A stretch of DNA of 64,000 nt from Nilaparvata lugens (GCF_014356525.2 NC_052515.1:23691212-23755211), one strand, 5' to 3'. Counted from the stretch's first letter, positions 10,591 through 22,412 are shown. A program made the numbers and translations. Notes: generated by a model from the letters alone, not told the origin.

Positions 10591-11945
10591 GAGACGTGTT
10601 CCACTGAGTAGACTGAGTATATTGGAGACGTGCTCTACGAGTAGACGGAGAGTAGACCTAGTAGACGAAAAAGGGTTCGGAAAACGTCTAATAAATCGAC
10701 AGACCATTACGATAACAAAAGAATCTCAGCCCACTGGGAATCGTAAATATCTCAGTAACTGAGAGTTTCTGGTCCTGTAATTATACGCTGGCTTTCGATG
10801 CTCTGTGAGTCCGTAAATATGTCACGGGATATTACTGAGGCTCTTCAGTCTTCACGGCTCTGACTGTGAGCTGTGAGCATCTTCCAGCGTAATTCCTTCC
10901 TATTTTCGTTTTGTTTTAGAAAGTGATTGTGGTTTCTTGAAAAAATATAACGGAATCGTAGAGCATTTTCGTTACGATTTGTTGTTAATGCTCCGGACTT
11001 TCACCCATAACTGATATGTTATGATTCACAAATACAGTACTCTTAAGTGGTGGTCTCAGTAGTTTAGTGTGGGCGTGAGGATGCTTCCGTTTACTTATTA
11101 CATATTTAATATACATGTATACATATTTACAGTTTACATATTTTACTTTGAGTGTAACGTTTAAGGGACATGTTTTGATCGTTGTAACCGATTTACTTCT
11201 CTCTATGTCTTGTTTACCGTTATGGTAGCGAATGATAATTGTAATAATAGTGTAATTTTTCATTTGAAATGATGATAATAGGATATGATAAATGTGGTAG
11301 GGGAGATAATAGTTGTTATCTATTGAGGAGTAATTTATAATTCAAATAATCGTGGAAGATTTATATGTTTTTGGATGATTGTAATTGTTATTTATTGGAG
11401 AGTGTTTTTCAATTTGAATTGATGTCTAGAGATTTCGAATGAATATGATGCTGATATGAGAAAAGGATAATGATAATAATACTGAGGGTGATGCCCACAT
11501 AAGCTCTTATTCTTGTGCGTGGGTAATGAATGAGAGGTATGATGATGATGAGAGATGACGACTACTTTTTAGGTAATCGCGACCGACGGCTTATCGTCTC
11601 CTCCGAAAGACGAACTGTTTGTTTACACCGACTATGTTCGTGTGCGTTCTTATGTGCATTTTTTGGTTTTTTGATAAAATTTTGTATCTTATTCATGGTA
11701 TTGGTAATAAGCAGACATGGTAAAACATGGAACGTGCAATTATTTAGAGCATGCCCATAATTTATTCAAAACTATCTCCATTTATTTGAATGGCATGGTG
11801 TTAGGTCTCACTAAACTTAATTATTTTCAACCATTAGCCAGCCAATGCATTAGCTACATTTTGAGATATTTTCAAAATATGAGAGCCATACTTTATTCAA
11901 TAAATATCCTTCATAAATATTGTAAATATTAATTTCTTTACAATA
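10591..11945. other. Unassigned sequence
   Basis: Open frames of about 80-90 codons occur at 10462-10762 on both strands and at 10985-11263 (minus). The first pair overlap T100 copies and none shows a domain. A short array of GAGTAGAC/AGTAGAC-like words lies at 10600-10665. Confidence 0.4.
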
Positions 11946-12400
11946 TTGTCATAATTGACCGAGCGAAGTGAGGTCTAAGATTCAAGTCGACGGTTTGGCA
12001 TTTCTCTTAGGTTTCTCTTAGTGTTTAAATGTTTATATGTTGCGCATTTACAGCGAAACGCGTTAATAGATTTTCATGAAATTTGACAGGTATGTTCCTT
12101 TTTTAATTGCACGTCGACGTAAATACAAGGTTTTTGGCAATTTTGCATTTCAAGGATAATATAAAAGGAAAAAGGAGCCTCCTTCATACGCCAATAATAG
12201 AGTAAAAATCAGACTATAGAATTATTCATCATAAATCAGCTGACAAGTGATTACACAGATGTGTGGAGAAGCCAGTCTATTGCTCTATTTCCATAAGGTC
12301 TATAGTTTCATTCAGGTACTTGTGGATGAAAATACTGCGTGAGGTCTACTGTTCACAGAACTACTAGTAATAATATTGCTATGTACTACCTGGCCTACTG
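11946..12400 (+). mobile_element. Dispersed element 'GAGCGAAGTGAGGTCTA', copy A
   Basis: It runs from GACCGAGCGAAGTGAGGTCT to GAGGTCTACTGTTCACAGAA followed by CTACTAGTA. Copy B (18.2-18.86 kb) is the same sequence on the other strand. Both ends carry GAGGTCTA. The interior, including CATTTACAGCGAAACGCGTT, shows no coding frame. It is probably a non-autonomous DNA element, but boundaries and target duplication are not resolved. Confidence 0.55.
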
Positions 12401-13355
12401 CCTGTATAATATGAATGCATTCAACATTCTACTCGTACGATATTGATTCATCTTGACTTCAACTTAAATCTAATCTTGAAGAACGACTCTTCTGTGAGAT
12501 ATGTAATTGAAACGTTCATCATAATACCTTTTCTATCATCATTCTTATTGAACTTTCCTAGCGAATAGCAACCATTACTATGTGATTTGTTCCGAATTAC
12601 CATATACAATAGAATATTTCATAAATAATCAATTTAACCATCAGTTATTGCAAGATCCGTTATGAAATGTTTCAATTTATGGAAACACCGCACCGATACG
12701 TTACAAATTGAGACTGAAGTGTTTGAGATAAAATGATGTCTATAGAAGGCGTTACATGTAGACAGCTTGTCCAGTTAAGTGATTAGTAACAGGTTACAGC
12801 AACCTGTTGAAAATAACTGGTAAAGTAATCAGTCAATTGGTGCATGCTACCTGGTTTGCATATTACCGTGACCAATATACAGTTTGATGTAACCGCTACC
12901 AGACGTTACTCAATTCACGAGTAATTAGTCTCTAGAAACTACATTTTCAGTGAATACTCCACTTTTAATAATTACGTCTGCTTTCCCCGATACGGAATTA
13001 GTTGGCATTTGAATGTTAAAGGATGACATTTTCAGCGAGGAAAGTGTGAGATGTTGAAACTAATTGTTGTAACAGTCGCGAACGGTTTGAAAGTTCAGTT
13101 TTTCGCGCACATATTATGTTTCAGAAAAGGAAGGAATCGAAAGAGCAGATTTCTAATTGAATCGGAATGGGAGTAGCTTCTCTAGTAGCGAATTTACTTC
13201 TTAAAAGGCCCTCTCCTAGATAACGTGTAGATAACATACTTAAGTGTAGTCGTCATATTCAGCCTTGACCTTTCTGCAGTTCTGCCCTTTCGTAAAGAAG
13301 TTCACTCTCACTAGTTCATTTATATTCTGTCTATTCTATTATTATTCAAGATCTA
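12401..13355. other. Unassigned AT-rich sequence
   Basis: Nothing recognised. Confidence 0.4.
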
Positions 13356-13374
13356 TAAGTTGGCTAATTCTTTT

Positions 13375-13630
13375 CTTTTCTTTCTTCTTATTATCATCCT
13401 TCTTCTTCTTCTTTTTTCTCTTCTTCTACTCATTTTTCTTATTCTTCTTCCTCTTCTTCTTCCTCTTTTACTTCTTCTTTTTCCTCTTACCTCTCCTTCT
13501 ATTCCTACTTCTCCAACCTTCTTCTTCTTCTTCTTCTTCTCCAACCTTCTTCTTCTTCTTCTTCTTCTTCTTCTTCTTCTTCTTCTTCTTCTCTTCTTCT
13601 TCTTCTCCTTTTCCTTTCTTTTATCTTTTC
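13375..13630 (+). repeat. TTC-rich microsatellite tract
   Basis: Interrupted TTC runs are longest at about 13548-13592. The long open frames here translate to phenylalanine/leucine/serine or arginine/lysine strings and are artefacts of the repeat. Confidence 0.9.
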
Positions 13631-13665
13631 CTCTATTCATCGTACTGGTTTTTACACTAACTTTC

Positions 13666-14302
13666 TTAAGGCTGTGCAAAGGCTAAAAATGAACTTTTTA
13701 CTGGTGAAATTTTTCAAAGTTTTTCAATTTGTATACTATCAAGCTATCAAAATAAAAAAGTTTTTTCAGGAAAACATTTTTTTCCGATCATTACTTTTTG
13801 AGATATGAGCGCCTAAAGTTTAAATTTTTGGGACAGAACATTTCAAATTCGGTAAAAGATAAATCCATGAGATTCAAAGGGTAGATTCTTCATAGTATTG
13901 TTGATATAGAAAAACAAAAAATTTTTGAAAATATCAATTTTTGAGAAAGTTATTCAATTTACTAAAAATGACCAAAAATAACTATTAGTTGAGTTATTTT
14001 TGGTAAATTGAATAACTTTCTCAAAAATTGTTAGTTTAAGAAAATTTTTATTCTACTATATCAACAATACCATGAAGAATCTATCCTCTGAGTCTCATGG
14101 ATTTATCTTTTGCCGAATTTGAAATGTTCTGTCCCAAAAATTCAAACTTTGGGCGCTCGTATCTCAAAAAGTAATGATCGGAAAAAAAATGTTTTCCTGG
14201 AAAAAACCTTTTTAATTTTGATAGCTTGAAGGTATACAAATTGAAAAACTTTGGAAAATATCACCAGTAAAAAGTTTATTTTTAGCCTTTGCACAGCCTT
14301 AA
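13666..14302. mobile_element. 637-bp palindromic element flanked by TTAA
   Basis: Each side carries TTAA (13666-13669 and 14299-14302). Inside, GGCTGTGCAAAGGCT faces its reverse complement AGCCTTTGCACAGCC. The complementarity continues through arms of about 300 bp with scattered mismatches to a centre of a few bases near 13985. TTAA duplication is the hallmark of piggyBac-type insertion. There is no coding capacity, so this would be a non-autonomous derivative that forms one giant hairpin. Confidence 0.75.
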
Positions 14303-15010
14303 ACTTAGAAAACGCATGATAACATTAGATAATAATTAACAAATAAGTGAGAGGTGGAAACGTAAAAAGAGAATTGGATTGGAGGGTACGGTACAAAATT
14401 TGAAGAAAATAACCTAAGAACTACATATATGGAATAGGACTAAAATCCAAAAACCAAAAACTGTTGAATCAACTAAACGTTGCATGTAAATAATACAACA
14501 CTGTTTCTCTGAAATTGAAAACTCCAACATCGATTGAAATTTGAATGCTTATTCAATCAAATCATGATAACGATTTCAAGTTGAATTGAAACCTTTACAA
14601 CTACACAAACAGTGAAATTGAAAAATCATATTTTTGGATTCAGCAGGGGACTTTGAAACGTATAGAAAACTTGAAATTGGAACACCCCAATTTTTTTGGA
14701 AAGCAATACTTTCCCTACCTATGATAGTAGGTAGGGCAATAAAAGTAAAAAATGTCATTAGATTTTCATTATTTTTCCACATAAAGATCATCAAACAAAA
14801 ATGATTCCTATACATAAATAGGACTTGTGACGCTATAACAGTATACTGTGAATTTTCAATCTCAAAACTATTTCTTAATGAAAATAGATAGTGACTTTAT
14901 GCCTCCATTTATGAGCCTTCAAATTCATAAAAGTTGCAGCGATGATATTAAAGTTACTTCGTGAACCAATTTCTTGTTCGCTCATCAGAGCTATCAAACC
15001 ATATAGATGT
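14303..15010. other. Unassigned sequence
   Basis: One unremarkable open frame lies at 14576-14815 (minus). No family was recognised. Confidence 0.4.
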
Positions 15011-15012
15011 CC

Positions 15013-15235
15013 TCTCAATCCTCAACACGGACTGTGAAATTCACTTAGAATTGTCAGCATTGTTTGAACAGGATCCATTCATGTTATTTGATAAGAACGC
15101 TGACAGGTTTAAGTTCAATTCCCAAGACGAGCGTAATTCATTGGCACAGTGAGATTTTCCTTCAAATTGTCAGCATTGTTTTAACGGGAACCATTCGTGC
15201 TATTTGGAAGGAATGCTGTCAGTTATGTTACTGGA
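15013..15235. mobile_element. Two adjacent T100 copies
   Basis: Copies at about 15024-15122 and 15145-15235 both carry TGTCAGCATTGTTTGAA/TTTTAA and a right arm with GCTGACAG or GCTGTCAG. They share a variant centre (CCATTCATG/CCATTCGTG then TATTTG), so they probably arose by local duplication. Confidence 0.65.
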
Positions 15236-16020
15236 GGAGAGAAATCTATGGTCGCTCGTCGAAATCAATTACATAAATCGAACTATTTTACGATCTCTGT
15301 CCGGCTACTCACTCTATCGATCTTGATAAGAGCAATTTGCATTAAAGTGCTGCTTTTCATAACATTATTATAATCTTAAAATGGTAGGCTCTGAACTATT
15401 TGTCCACCTGTTTATCGGTAGCTAACAAATTATTTAGCGACAATTATGGTTGCAACCAGTAAATTCCCCCTCGACCACAACGTTAATTCAGTCACTTTTA
15501 TTACGAAATTTCAAAGGAAGTTTTACCAGCTATTCAGGTCAAGAGATTGTAATTATTTCCATGCTTACTGCAAACTATCAATTGCCATTATTTAGGGGAC
15601 ACTGCATTAATTCACTATCAAATCCCATTATTTTACTGTCTTATTATTCAAATTACTGTGTTGTTTGTAGGGATATAATTTGAACTGGTTATTAGTTTGA
15701 TACAGTATGTGCTAATAGAGGCAGGTAATGGTATCAAGACCATTACTTTTAATTTACATGTTTTATAATATATGCTTTGGCGATTCTCCAAGGCTGTATT
15801 CTAGTATGCGTTGTGTATAATTTTCTAATGACTATTATTTAATGCAGAATAAAAAACCGTGATTTATTTGATGTATGAGTTATGAAATAGTATTGAGAAA
15901 GATTTGAAGGAAGTTTTATAGATTTACTAGTTTGATTTGTAAGGAAAGGTTTTATTTGGTGAAAAGGACAATTTCACGTAACTGGAAAAAGGAAATGATG
16001 GAAAGGATGCATAGGTGATA
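15236..16020. other. Unassigned sequence
   Basis: Nothing recognised. Confidence 0.4.
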
Positions 16021-16023
16021 CAG

Positions 16024-16270
16024 TGATCAAATCAAATCATCTTTATTGCCAAATATAACAAAAGCAAGCCTAAATATTCCAAACAAACCACAATACTACA
16101 ATCCAAGGAGAACCCTAATTTTCTCTGGCATTGAGTAGATCTTTCAAGTAAATAACACAGAATCTGGCAAAACAAGATATTCAAGCAGAACCCTTATTTC
16201 CGCTGGGATTGAGTAAGAGATTTTTAAGTAGATAACACAGAATCTGGCAATACAAGATACAACTCTAGAA
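16024..16270 (-). mobile_element. LINE 3' end, minus strand, with internal duplication
   Basis: On the minus strand it ends TTGGCAATAAAGATGATTTG followed by ATTTGAT, i.e. an AATAAA site and a GATTT-type tail. A segment of about 90 bp with AACACAGAATCTGGCAA is present twice (16101-16180 and 16190-16260). Confidence 0.5.
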
Positions 16271-16611
16271 CTTTTTTATACATCCGAAAAGATCTAGAGA
16301 AATTTTAAGATTAAGAAATAGAGTTGAAACTGAAAACGGAACTTAAATATGTGGAAGATGGTATTGTTGTGGTGATGGAAAATTCACATAAAACTTCATT
16401 AGATCAAATCGAGGTATATAAAACGATTAAATAAATGCAGATGGAAATTACTGAGATATTTCAATTATTCAAATGCCAATGAATTAATAATAATTAACTA
16501 TTTTCGTTCAATAATAATGATTAAATAAATAACAAGAGCAGAAATCTCAAGGTATGATCACTTAGAAATGAGACAATGAACTAACTATATGAAATAATAA
16601 AAAGTTGAGAA

Positions 16612-16806
16612 ATTTTCCGTAGAAAGAGGATTGATGAAAACCCAATAAGAAATTTATCCAAGAAAAGGAGGGCCAAGGAATAGATGGACAGATGATGTAG
16701 AGCAGGATTTGAGAACGCTTGATTGTTGGAAACTGGAAAAGGCAGGCAGTGGATCGGGAGTGATGGAGAGGCTTCGTGAGGGAGGCCAAGGGTTGTAGCG
16801 ACCTGT
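16612..16806 (+). pseudogene. Non-LTR retrotransposon ORF2 C-terminal fragment, frameshifted
   Basis: In the frame beginning at 16649 the translation includes GGPRNRWTDDVEQDLRTL. This matches the common 'GRP-(R/K)-(K/N)-RW-DDVE-DL' block near the C-terminus of insect LINE ORF2 proteins, after the reverse transcriptase domain. About 20 codons later the similarity moves to the next frame (AVDRE, a stop, then WRGFVREAKG), so at least one indel and one stop have broken it. An in-frame stop lies just upstream (16646-16648), and no endonuclease or polymerase motifs are present nearby. It is a short dead relic. The nearby 16.02-kb LINE 3' end is on the other strand and cannot belong to it. Family recognition is from memory of the motif, not from a search. 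Confidence 0.6.
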
Positions 16807-17107
16807 AGAGCTGAGGAGTGAAAAGTAAGTAATGAGAAATTATCCAGTAGATAGTAGAATACAGGATATGTGATAGCCGAGATGTGAAAATGAATCTATA
16901 AATAGAAACTAGCAAGGGAAAAGAATTCAGTTATGCTTGCTGCAAACACAAATTTATGAATGAATGTGAGGTTATACAGTCCAAGAAGATATACAGTCAA
17001 GATTATTGGTAATAATAATCTAGACATAGAATAAAGAAATGATATAATAATTTAACAGTTGAGATTAAAAAATTGAGAGAACATTTTATTAGGTACTCAA
17101 GAGCTGC

Positions 17108-17215
17108 CATAGTATAGTAATATTTACTTCCAACTGACAATATTCCTTATGAATAGCTTCAACACTTTCCATTCAATCAATGCTAATATTTTTGAGAGAA
17201 TCTTACTGTAGAAAA
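17108..17215. mobile_element. T100 MITE copy, diverged
   Basis: The left arm is TATAGTAATATTTACTTCC. The right arm is AATGCTAATATTTTTGAGAG followed by AATCTTACTGTAG. Confidence 0.6.
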
Positions 17216-17325
17216 TGTGGGCGTCCTCAGGCCTGAAGGCAGTATTAGGCGTACTATTGTACTGCTAATAGTCCAACGTGAAAAAGTTAGGCACATTGGT
17301 CAAGAATCAGTTCTTCTTGTAGATG

Positions 17326-17425
17326 GTTTCTTCTTCTTCTTCTTCTTCTTCTTCTTCTTCTTCTTCTTCTTCTTCTTCTTCTTCTTCATCTTCTTCGTCT
17401 CCTTATTCTTCTTCTTCTTTTTATT
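17326..17425 (+). repeat. (TTC)n microsatellite
   Basis: It is nearly pure from 17328 to about 17387 and then interrupted. The overlapping 91-codon frame is a polyphenylalanine artefact. Confidence 0.9.
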
Positions 17426-18190
17426 TTGTTTTTCCTATTCATTGTTTCTATTCAGAAGGAAAGTGATAGGAAGACAGTCATTATTAGATTAGCTTTGTCT
17501 AATCGAAGATGTTCGCCGCCTAGAGAAAATATGAGTGAAATCTGCACTCAGTTTCATTCACTTTCAGTTTTCAGACACTTCCGGATTGCAGTGAACGCTT
17601 ACTAGAAGTTGAAGTCAACAATAATTTTGTTTCACAGGACATGATTGATGGGTTTGATGTAAATTAGGATTGGAGTTGATGCGTGTGAACAGAGTTGGGA
17701 AGGTTGAATCTAAAAATATTGGTTATGATGGTCAAATGTTTCAGGCATCCTGGGTGTTCTTATGAGTTTGAAAGTGCTTCAAAGTTAGGTTTTTGAAGAG
17801 TGTTTCAATGATGAGTTTCCAGGTTTACGATGAATTCATAACCTATATCTTAGAATAGAACAATTTTAAGTTTAATAAGTCATAAAGTTTTCTCTGCCTA
17901 TGCATAGAAGATGCATATTTGTTTCTACAAGAGTTTCAAAGAAATCCGACTCTCAGTAACCAGACCATTTTAATAGAATTAAGATGAGTTTTCTCAGTTA
18001 TGAGTATATAGAATCACACTTTTCGAATGCAAGTAATCACGGGATATAAGTTTTGTAATGTTAACTCCTATCAGACGGGAGTCTCAACTTAACTGATCGA
18101 TAAGATATCAATGCGACCACACAGTTTCCAAAAATGATTCATACATTTAATAATTTAATGATCCATCTCTAGCCTACTCAAGTGGGCTAG
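17426..18190. other. Unassigned sequence
   Basis: Nothing recognised. Confidence 0.4.
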
Positions 18191-18204
18191 TAGGTTGATA
18201 AATG

Positions 18205-18855
18205 AAAAATGAATTATACTAGTAGTTCTGTGAACAGTAGACCTCGCGCTCAGTAAGTTACATTGACCTGTTGTTATATTTTCTCAAAAATTAATAAATA
18301 ATTTAAAATGTCTAGAAAAAATCCTAAATAAACATAGAGCTTTTTGTCCTATCGTACCGTGACGTGTCGTCCCGGAATGTGAGTGTGAGCGCAGTTATCA
18401 GGTCTGGCTGCAACTGTCTACAACGTTGATGGAAAGATACATTTTCAAGATGTTCGATGTTTTTGAACGGGTAGTATTATAATCAACTGTCTACTATCGT
18501 TGATGGGAAGATAATATTATATTTTCAAGATGTTCGATGCTTTTGAACGGGTAGTATTATAGTCCACTGGGATAGCTGATTTATGATGAATAATTCTAAA
18601 GTCTGATTTTTACGGTAATATTGGCGTTCAAATGAGACTCATTTCCCTTTTGGATTATCCTTAAAATGCAAAATTTCAAAACGCGTCGATGCGAAATTCA
18701 AAAAGGAACATACTTGTCGAATTCCATGAAAATCTATTGCTGCGTTTCGCTGTAAATGCGGAACATATAAACATAAATATAAACTTATAGAAGAGAACTG
18801 CAAAACCGTCGACTTGCATCTTAGATCTCACTTTGCTCCGTCAATTACGATAGGA
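18205..18855 (-). mobile_element. Dispersed element 'GAGCGAAGTGAGGTCTA', copy B, minus strand
   Basis: The minus strand matches copy A at 11.95-12.40 kb at both ends: ACTACTAGTA-GTAGACCTC appears near 18220-18245, and the AAACCGTCGACTTG block near 18803. It is longer than copy A because extra sequence at about 18250-18570 contains a tandem duplication. Confidence 0.55.
18408..18566 (+). repeat. Tandem duplication, ~76-bp unit
   Basis: ATTTTCAAGATGTTCGATG followed by TTTTTGAACGGGTAGTATTA occurs twice, each time preceded by CAACTGTCTAC and GTTGATGG. It lies inside element copy B. Confidence 0.8.
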
Positions 18856-19009
18856 ACAAGAGTAGGAATAAGTAGATACCTTTCAATTCTTTATAAATAC
18901 TGTATAACATTTAACTACATAAAAGGTAGTTTTGAGGTCTCAAACTAAAATTCGCTCAACTCAGCGACTTGTATTCCTGTTTTAATCTCTCTGAGTTTCC
19001 TCTTTTACT

Positions 19010-19205
19010 CAATCATTTTCAACCTTTTTAATTCTTTTTTTTTCTTTAATTCTCTTTGTCTTTCTCTTTCCGTTTCTCTTTCTCTGTACTCTTTTACCTC
19101 CTTCTATCTATCTCTCTCTCATTCTCTTTCTTTCTCTTAATCTATTTCTCTCTCATTCTCTTTTCTTGCTCTTGATCTATTTCTCTCTCATTTTCCTCCT
19201 CCATT
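19010..19205 (+). repeat. CT-rich tract
   Basis: Repeated TCTCTCTCATTCTCTTT-like blocks at 19115-19195 with no other structure. Confidence 0.8.
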
Positions 19206-19328
19206 GCTCATTCACTACACTTATTCACCCAGTGTGGTCACGAGTTATTCGATTTTCAACGAAAACAAACTGCTTAATCGCATTTTTATTATAGGCTTTG
19301 TGAGGCACTTGATATGCCTGCCTGCAAC

Positions 19329-19373
19329 TGATCGATACTTTTGGTCGTGAATTGCCCGAGGTTGTCAACCAAA
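19329..19373. other. Stem-loop, ~14-bp stem
   Basis: GATCGATACTTTTGGT pairs with ACCAAAGTATCGA across a 19-nt loop, with one bulged base. No factor-independent terminator role applies in a eukaryote, and the role is unknown. Confidence 0.5.
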
Positions 19374-20130
19374 GTATCGAAAATCGAATTCGAAAATTGG
19401 CCAAGACTCTCGGCTGAGTCTCGAAGTTCGATTCGACATTGGCATGTGTTGCACGCCTGTTATTATTCAGCCATTATTTCCAAGTTTCAATGAACTGCTT
19501 GTCCTAAAAAGCCAACAGAGCTGAACTAATATGCATGCTTTGTAGAAGGATTGTGATGGAAAAACAATAATTGAAATAAAACTTGATATATTTTGAAAAG
19601 CTCAAGATATCACTCTTTAGATTAACTCTTTCACTGAAATAAAAAAGAGATCAAGGCTTCCCTTTTTACATTTCCCATGAGAAATAGTATAAATCAGGTA
19701 CCTGGATTTCATTTGTGTTTCAGTAAACAATAATCAGTAATAGCCATATATCATCTATAACAAATTGAATATTGAGATATACTGTAAAACTTACTCATGC
19801 TCGAGGTTTGTAGGGAAAAGATTGTGAGAAAACATTTAAAAACTTCCACATTCAACATTTATAGGCCTATATAACCATTACAAGTCTACTTGAAAATGTG
19901 ATGAAATACTCTTGAATATTATTGCTAATTTAAATAGGAGAGTAGAAACTCTTTTTTTTCTCTCAGACTTGCCTTCCGGTTGAACCTGTCAATCGAATAA
20001 AATTTTTCCTGTTTAGTTGTTATTGGAATAAATAATTGATAATTAGGGCAAGAATATGAAATTGATATAGCAGTGTATGAATTAGTAGTTTGCACCTAAA
20101 AAAACAAGGAGCTGTCTAATTGGTTGTCAA
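19374..20130. other. Unassigned sequence
   Basis: Nothing recognised. Confidence 0.4.
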
Positions 20131-20139
20131 TGGGGAGAT

Positions 20140-20295
20140 CAGTCGCCATTTTACATCTAAAGATTCTTACCAATAGGAAGCAAGAAGCTTGAGAATGTCA
20201 CGTGCGAGTCATTAGCCAATGGGACTGCTCGTTGTATTTTGGGCGTGGCTTACTTGAGTTAGTTCTGCTTCTTCCTTTCTCCGCTAGGATTTCTT
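20140..20295. promoter_or_regulatory. Promoter-like motif cluster
   Basis: Within about 150 bp there are a CGCCATTTT (YY1/Pho-like, 20143), CCAATAGG (20170), an E-box CACGTG (20199-20204), GCCAATGGG (NF-Y-like, 20215), and GGGCGTGGC (Sp/KLF-like, 20241-20249). The patch is GC-richer than its surroundings. No transcript start or adjacent gene can be shown from sequence alone. Confidence 0.3.
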
Positions 20296-20436
20296 TCCTC
20301 TGAAATTCTCAAAATTAACAAAACTGTGATATATTATTTTAAAAAGTTTCAATAATTAATTATGAAATTGCATCGTGATATGGTGTTCGATGAATCAATA
20401 TAAAAAGCCTGCTACAGATTTTTGAAATACGTCCTA

Positions 20437-20807
20437 TAGTGAGGTCCACGTTATAATGGCAGTGTTCGATTAGCAATGGTATTGCTATCCTTGTCTATCA
20501 TGCAACAAAGCGGATAGCGCTATCTCACTCGCTTTGCTTTGTTGCCAGATCGTCTTATAACAAATTAACAATATAGTATCAATAATCAATTAACAAAATA
20601 TTTCATCTTAATCATGAAAATTTATTATGAAATTATTTTAAAATATATTTTATTGCTTTATAAAATATAATTGATTGTTGAGAACAGTTAATATTACATC
20701 AATAAACCTGTATCAGCTACCGTCTATAGAAGGCATTGACAAGACAGATGTTTGGTAACGTTTTTCTCCTATCTTTCTCCACTGCCATTATAACGTGGAC
20801 CTCACTA
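20437..20807. mobile_element. 371-bp MITE, 'TAGTGAGGTCCACG' family, intact
   Basis: The ends TAGTGAGGTCCACGTTATAA and its exact reverse complement (TTATAACGTGGACCTCACTA) are each flanked by TA, the target of Tc1/mariner-type elements. TIR identity extends through TGGCAGTG. There is no coding frame. Related copies lie at 29.25 and 62.01 kb. Confidence 0.85.
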
Positions 20808-20809
20808 TA

Positions 20810-22234
20810 AGAGAGTAATTCTAACTAGAATCGGAGCGGAAAACATTTGGGTTTAGGGACTCCAAATTGCTAAATCCGGTCTCTCTCTTTTTCTGAATTC
20901 AAATTTGCTATATAAGTGAAAAGTGAATGTACGGTATGAAAAGAAAATTGACCTTTAATTTTAAGTTGGAGATCTTGAAGAGCTCAGTTAATTATATTCA
21001 CTGAAGAGTACCTTCTTCTCTATAATATGCTCGGCTGTGAGCTAATATCAAATAGCCTTTGCCATGTATAAATACGCATCATGATCTACGCGGTCGTATG
21101 TAAATTAAGCTGCAACAAGGAGATGCGATGCGATGGGATATCCTTTTTCGGGTCATGGGAAAATTCTCCATCAATGGACTCAGCTAGTATAACGGCTTGA
21201 AATATCACTTTCATTATTTTTGAACTCATCTTGTTGTTTACGTAAGATGATGTTAGTCAATTACTTGGAATTTGTGGGCTAATTATAATTATGCAGGTTG
21301 CAATTGCAGCCAGAGGGTATATAGTGTAACATTCTTTTCTATATAGTTACAATCTAATAATTCCATTATGGTTGCAGCATGTTATAAATAATAATGAAGT
21401 TTCGTATCCTGACGTTGCATCAAAAATGTATGAGAGCGTGTATTACACAAATAAAGGCAACTCAGATGAGAAAAGTGAAAAATAATAGATGAATTTAATG
21501 ATATGTTTGATAACGGAGCAAATGGAATGGTGGATAAAAATTGAAAACAAGAATTAGCATTCATAAAAAAATGGGTTAAATGTGCCTAGTTGAAAATCCC
21601 TCAATGCCATTAAATTCCATACATGACTTTCTTTAATTGAGATCTTTTTGTCTCCAATAAATATATTTCTGTCAAAATTCAACAGATTACCGGAGGTTTC
21701 AGAAACATGTGTATCTGTAATTCTTTGGAAAAATATTATCTTTGAAAATATTGAATTCTAAATTTATAATAATTTTTAAAATTCAGGTAACGGTAATATT
21801 GTTTCGTCAATTTATATACTGACTTATCTCAGCTAATAATGGCAGAAATACTTCTCCAAGGGTGGCCAATAACGATAGGATAAATGTGAACGGGCATGAG
21901 TGAACTGACGTGAAAAAACGAAAGGCTTCGAACGAAAAACAGCTGTTTGACAGCAGCTTTCCAACATGAAGTAAACAATGAATAAACCACTGGAAAATTA
22001 GAAATTATTTATTATGATACAAACATAATTGAACCTCAAAAAGAGCAGCGAAGAAAAAATTAACAGCAAAAAATCAAAGATACAAAAAGCTGGCCTCAAG
22101 AAATGTTGCTCGAAGCCCTTCGCTGATGAGACCACATGCATGACAAGCATGTATGTACAGACATGTTCAACACACTTGTATTGTCAAGAGTGGCGACCCT
22201 AACATTGAGAGACTACTACTACGTATATGATCAT
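20810..22234. other. Unassigned sequence
   Basis: Nothing recognised apart from a weak inverted pair around GGCTTCGAAC (21925) and GCTCGAAGCC (22108). Confidence 0.4.
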
Positions 22235-22412
22235 CACCTCCGTAAACAAAGCCGTAGTGCATTAGTGTGACGTCAGCAGAGGTAGGGCTCCTACACCAAT
22301 AAAATTCGTTGATTTCAGCTGATCCATATCAGCTAGTGTTTCTATTGGTGTAGGAGCCCTACCTGTGCTGACGTCACACTAATGCACTACGGCTTTGTTT
22401 ACGGAGGTAGTG
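22235..22412. mobile_element. 178-bp MITE, 'ACCTCCGTAAACAAAGCC' family, intact
   Basis: The terminal arms of about 75 bp are near-perfect reverse complements (ACCTCCGTAAACAAAGCCGT against ACGGCTTTGTTTACGGAGGT) and both include TGACGTCA and GTAGGGCTCCTACACCAAT. Partner copies lie at 31.71 and 61.55 kb. Target duplication is unclear. Confidence 0.85.

Noticed and set aside
13265..13686. Open frames of 108-131 codons on both strands
   Set aside because: They are artefacts of the TTC tract (poly-Phe/Leu or poly-Arg/Lys).
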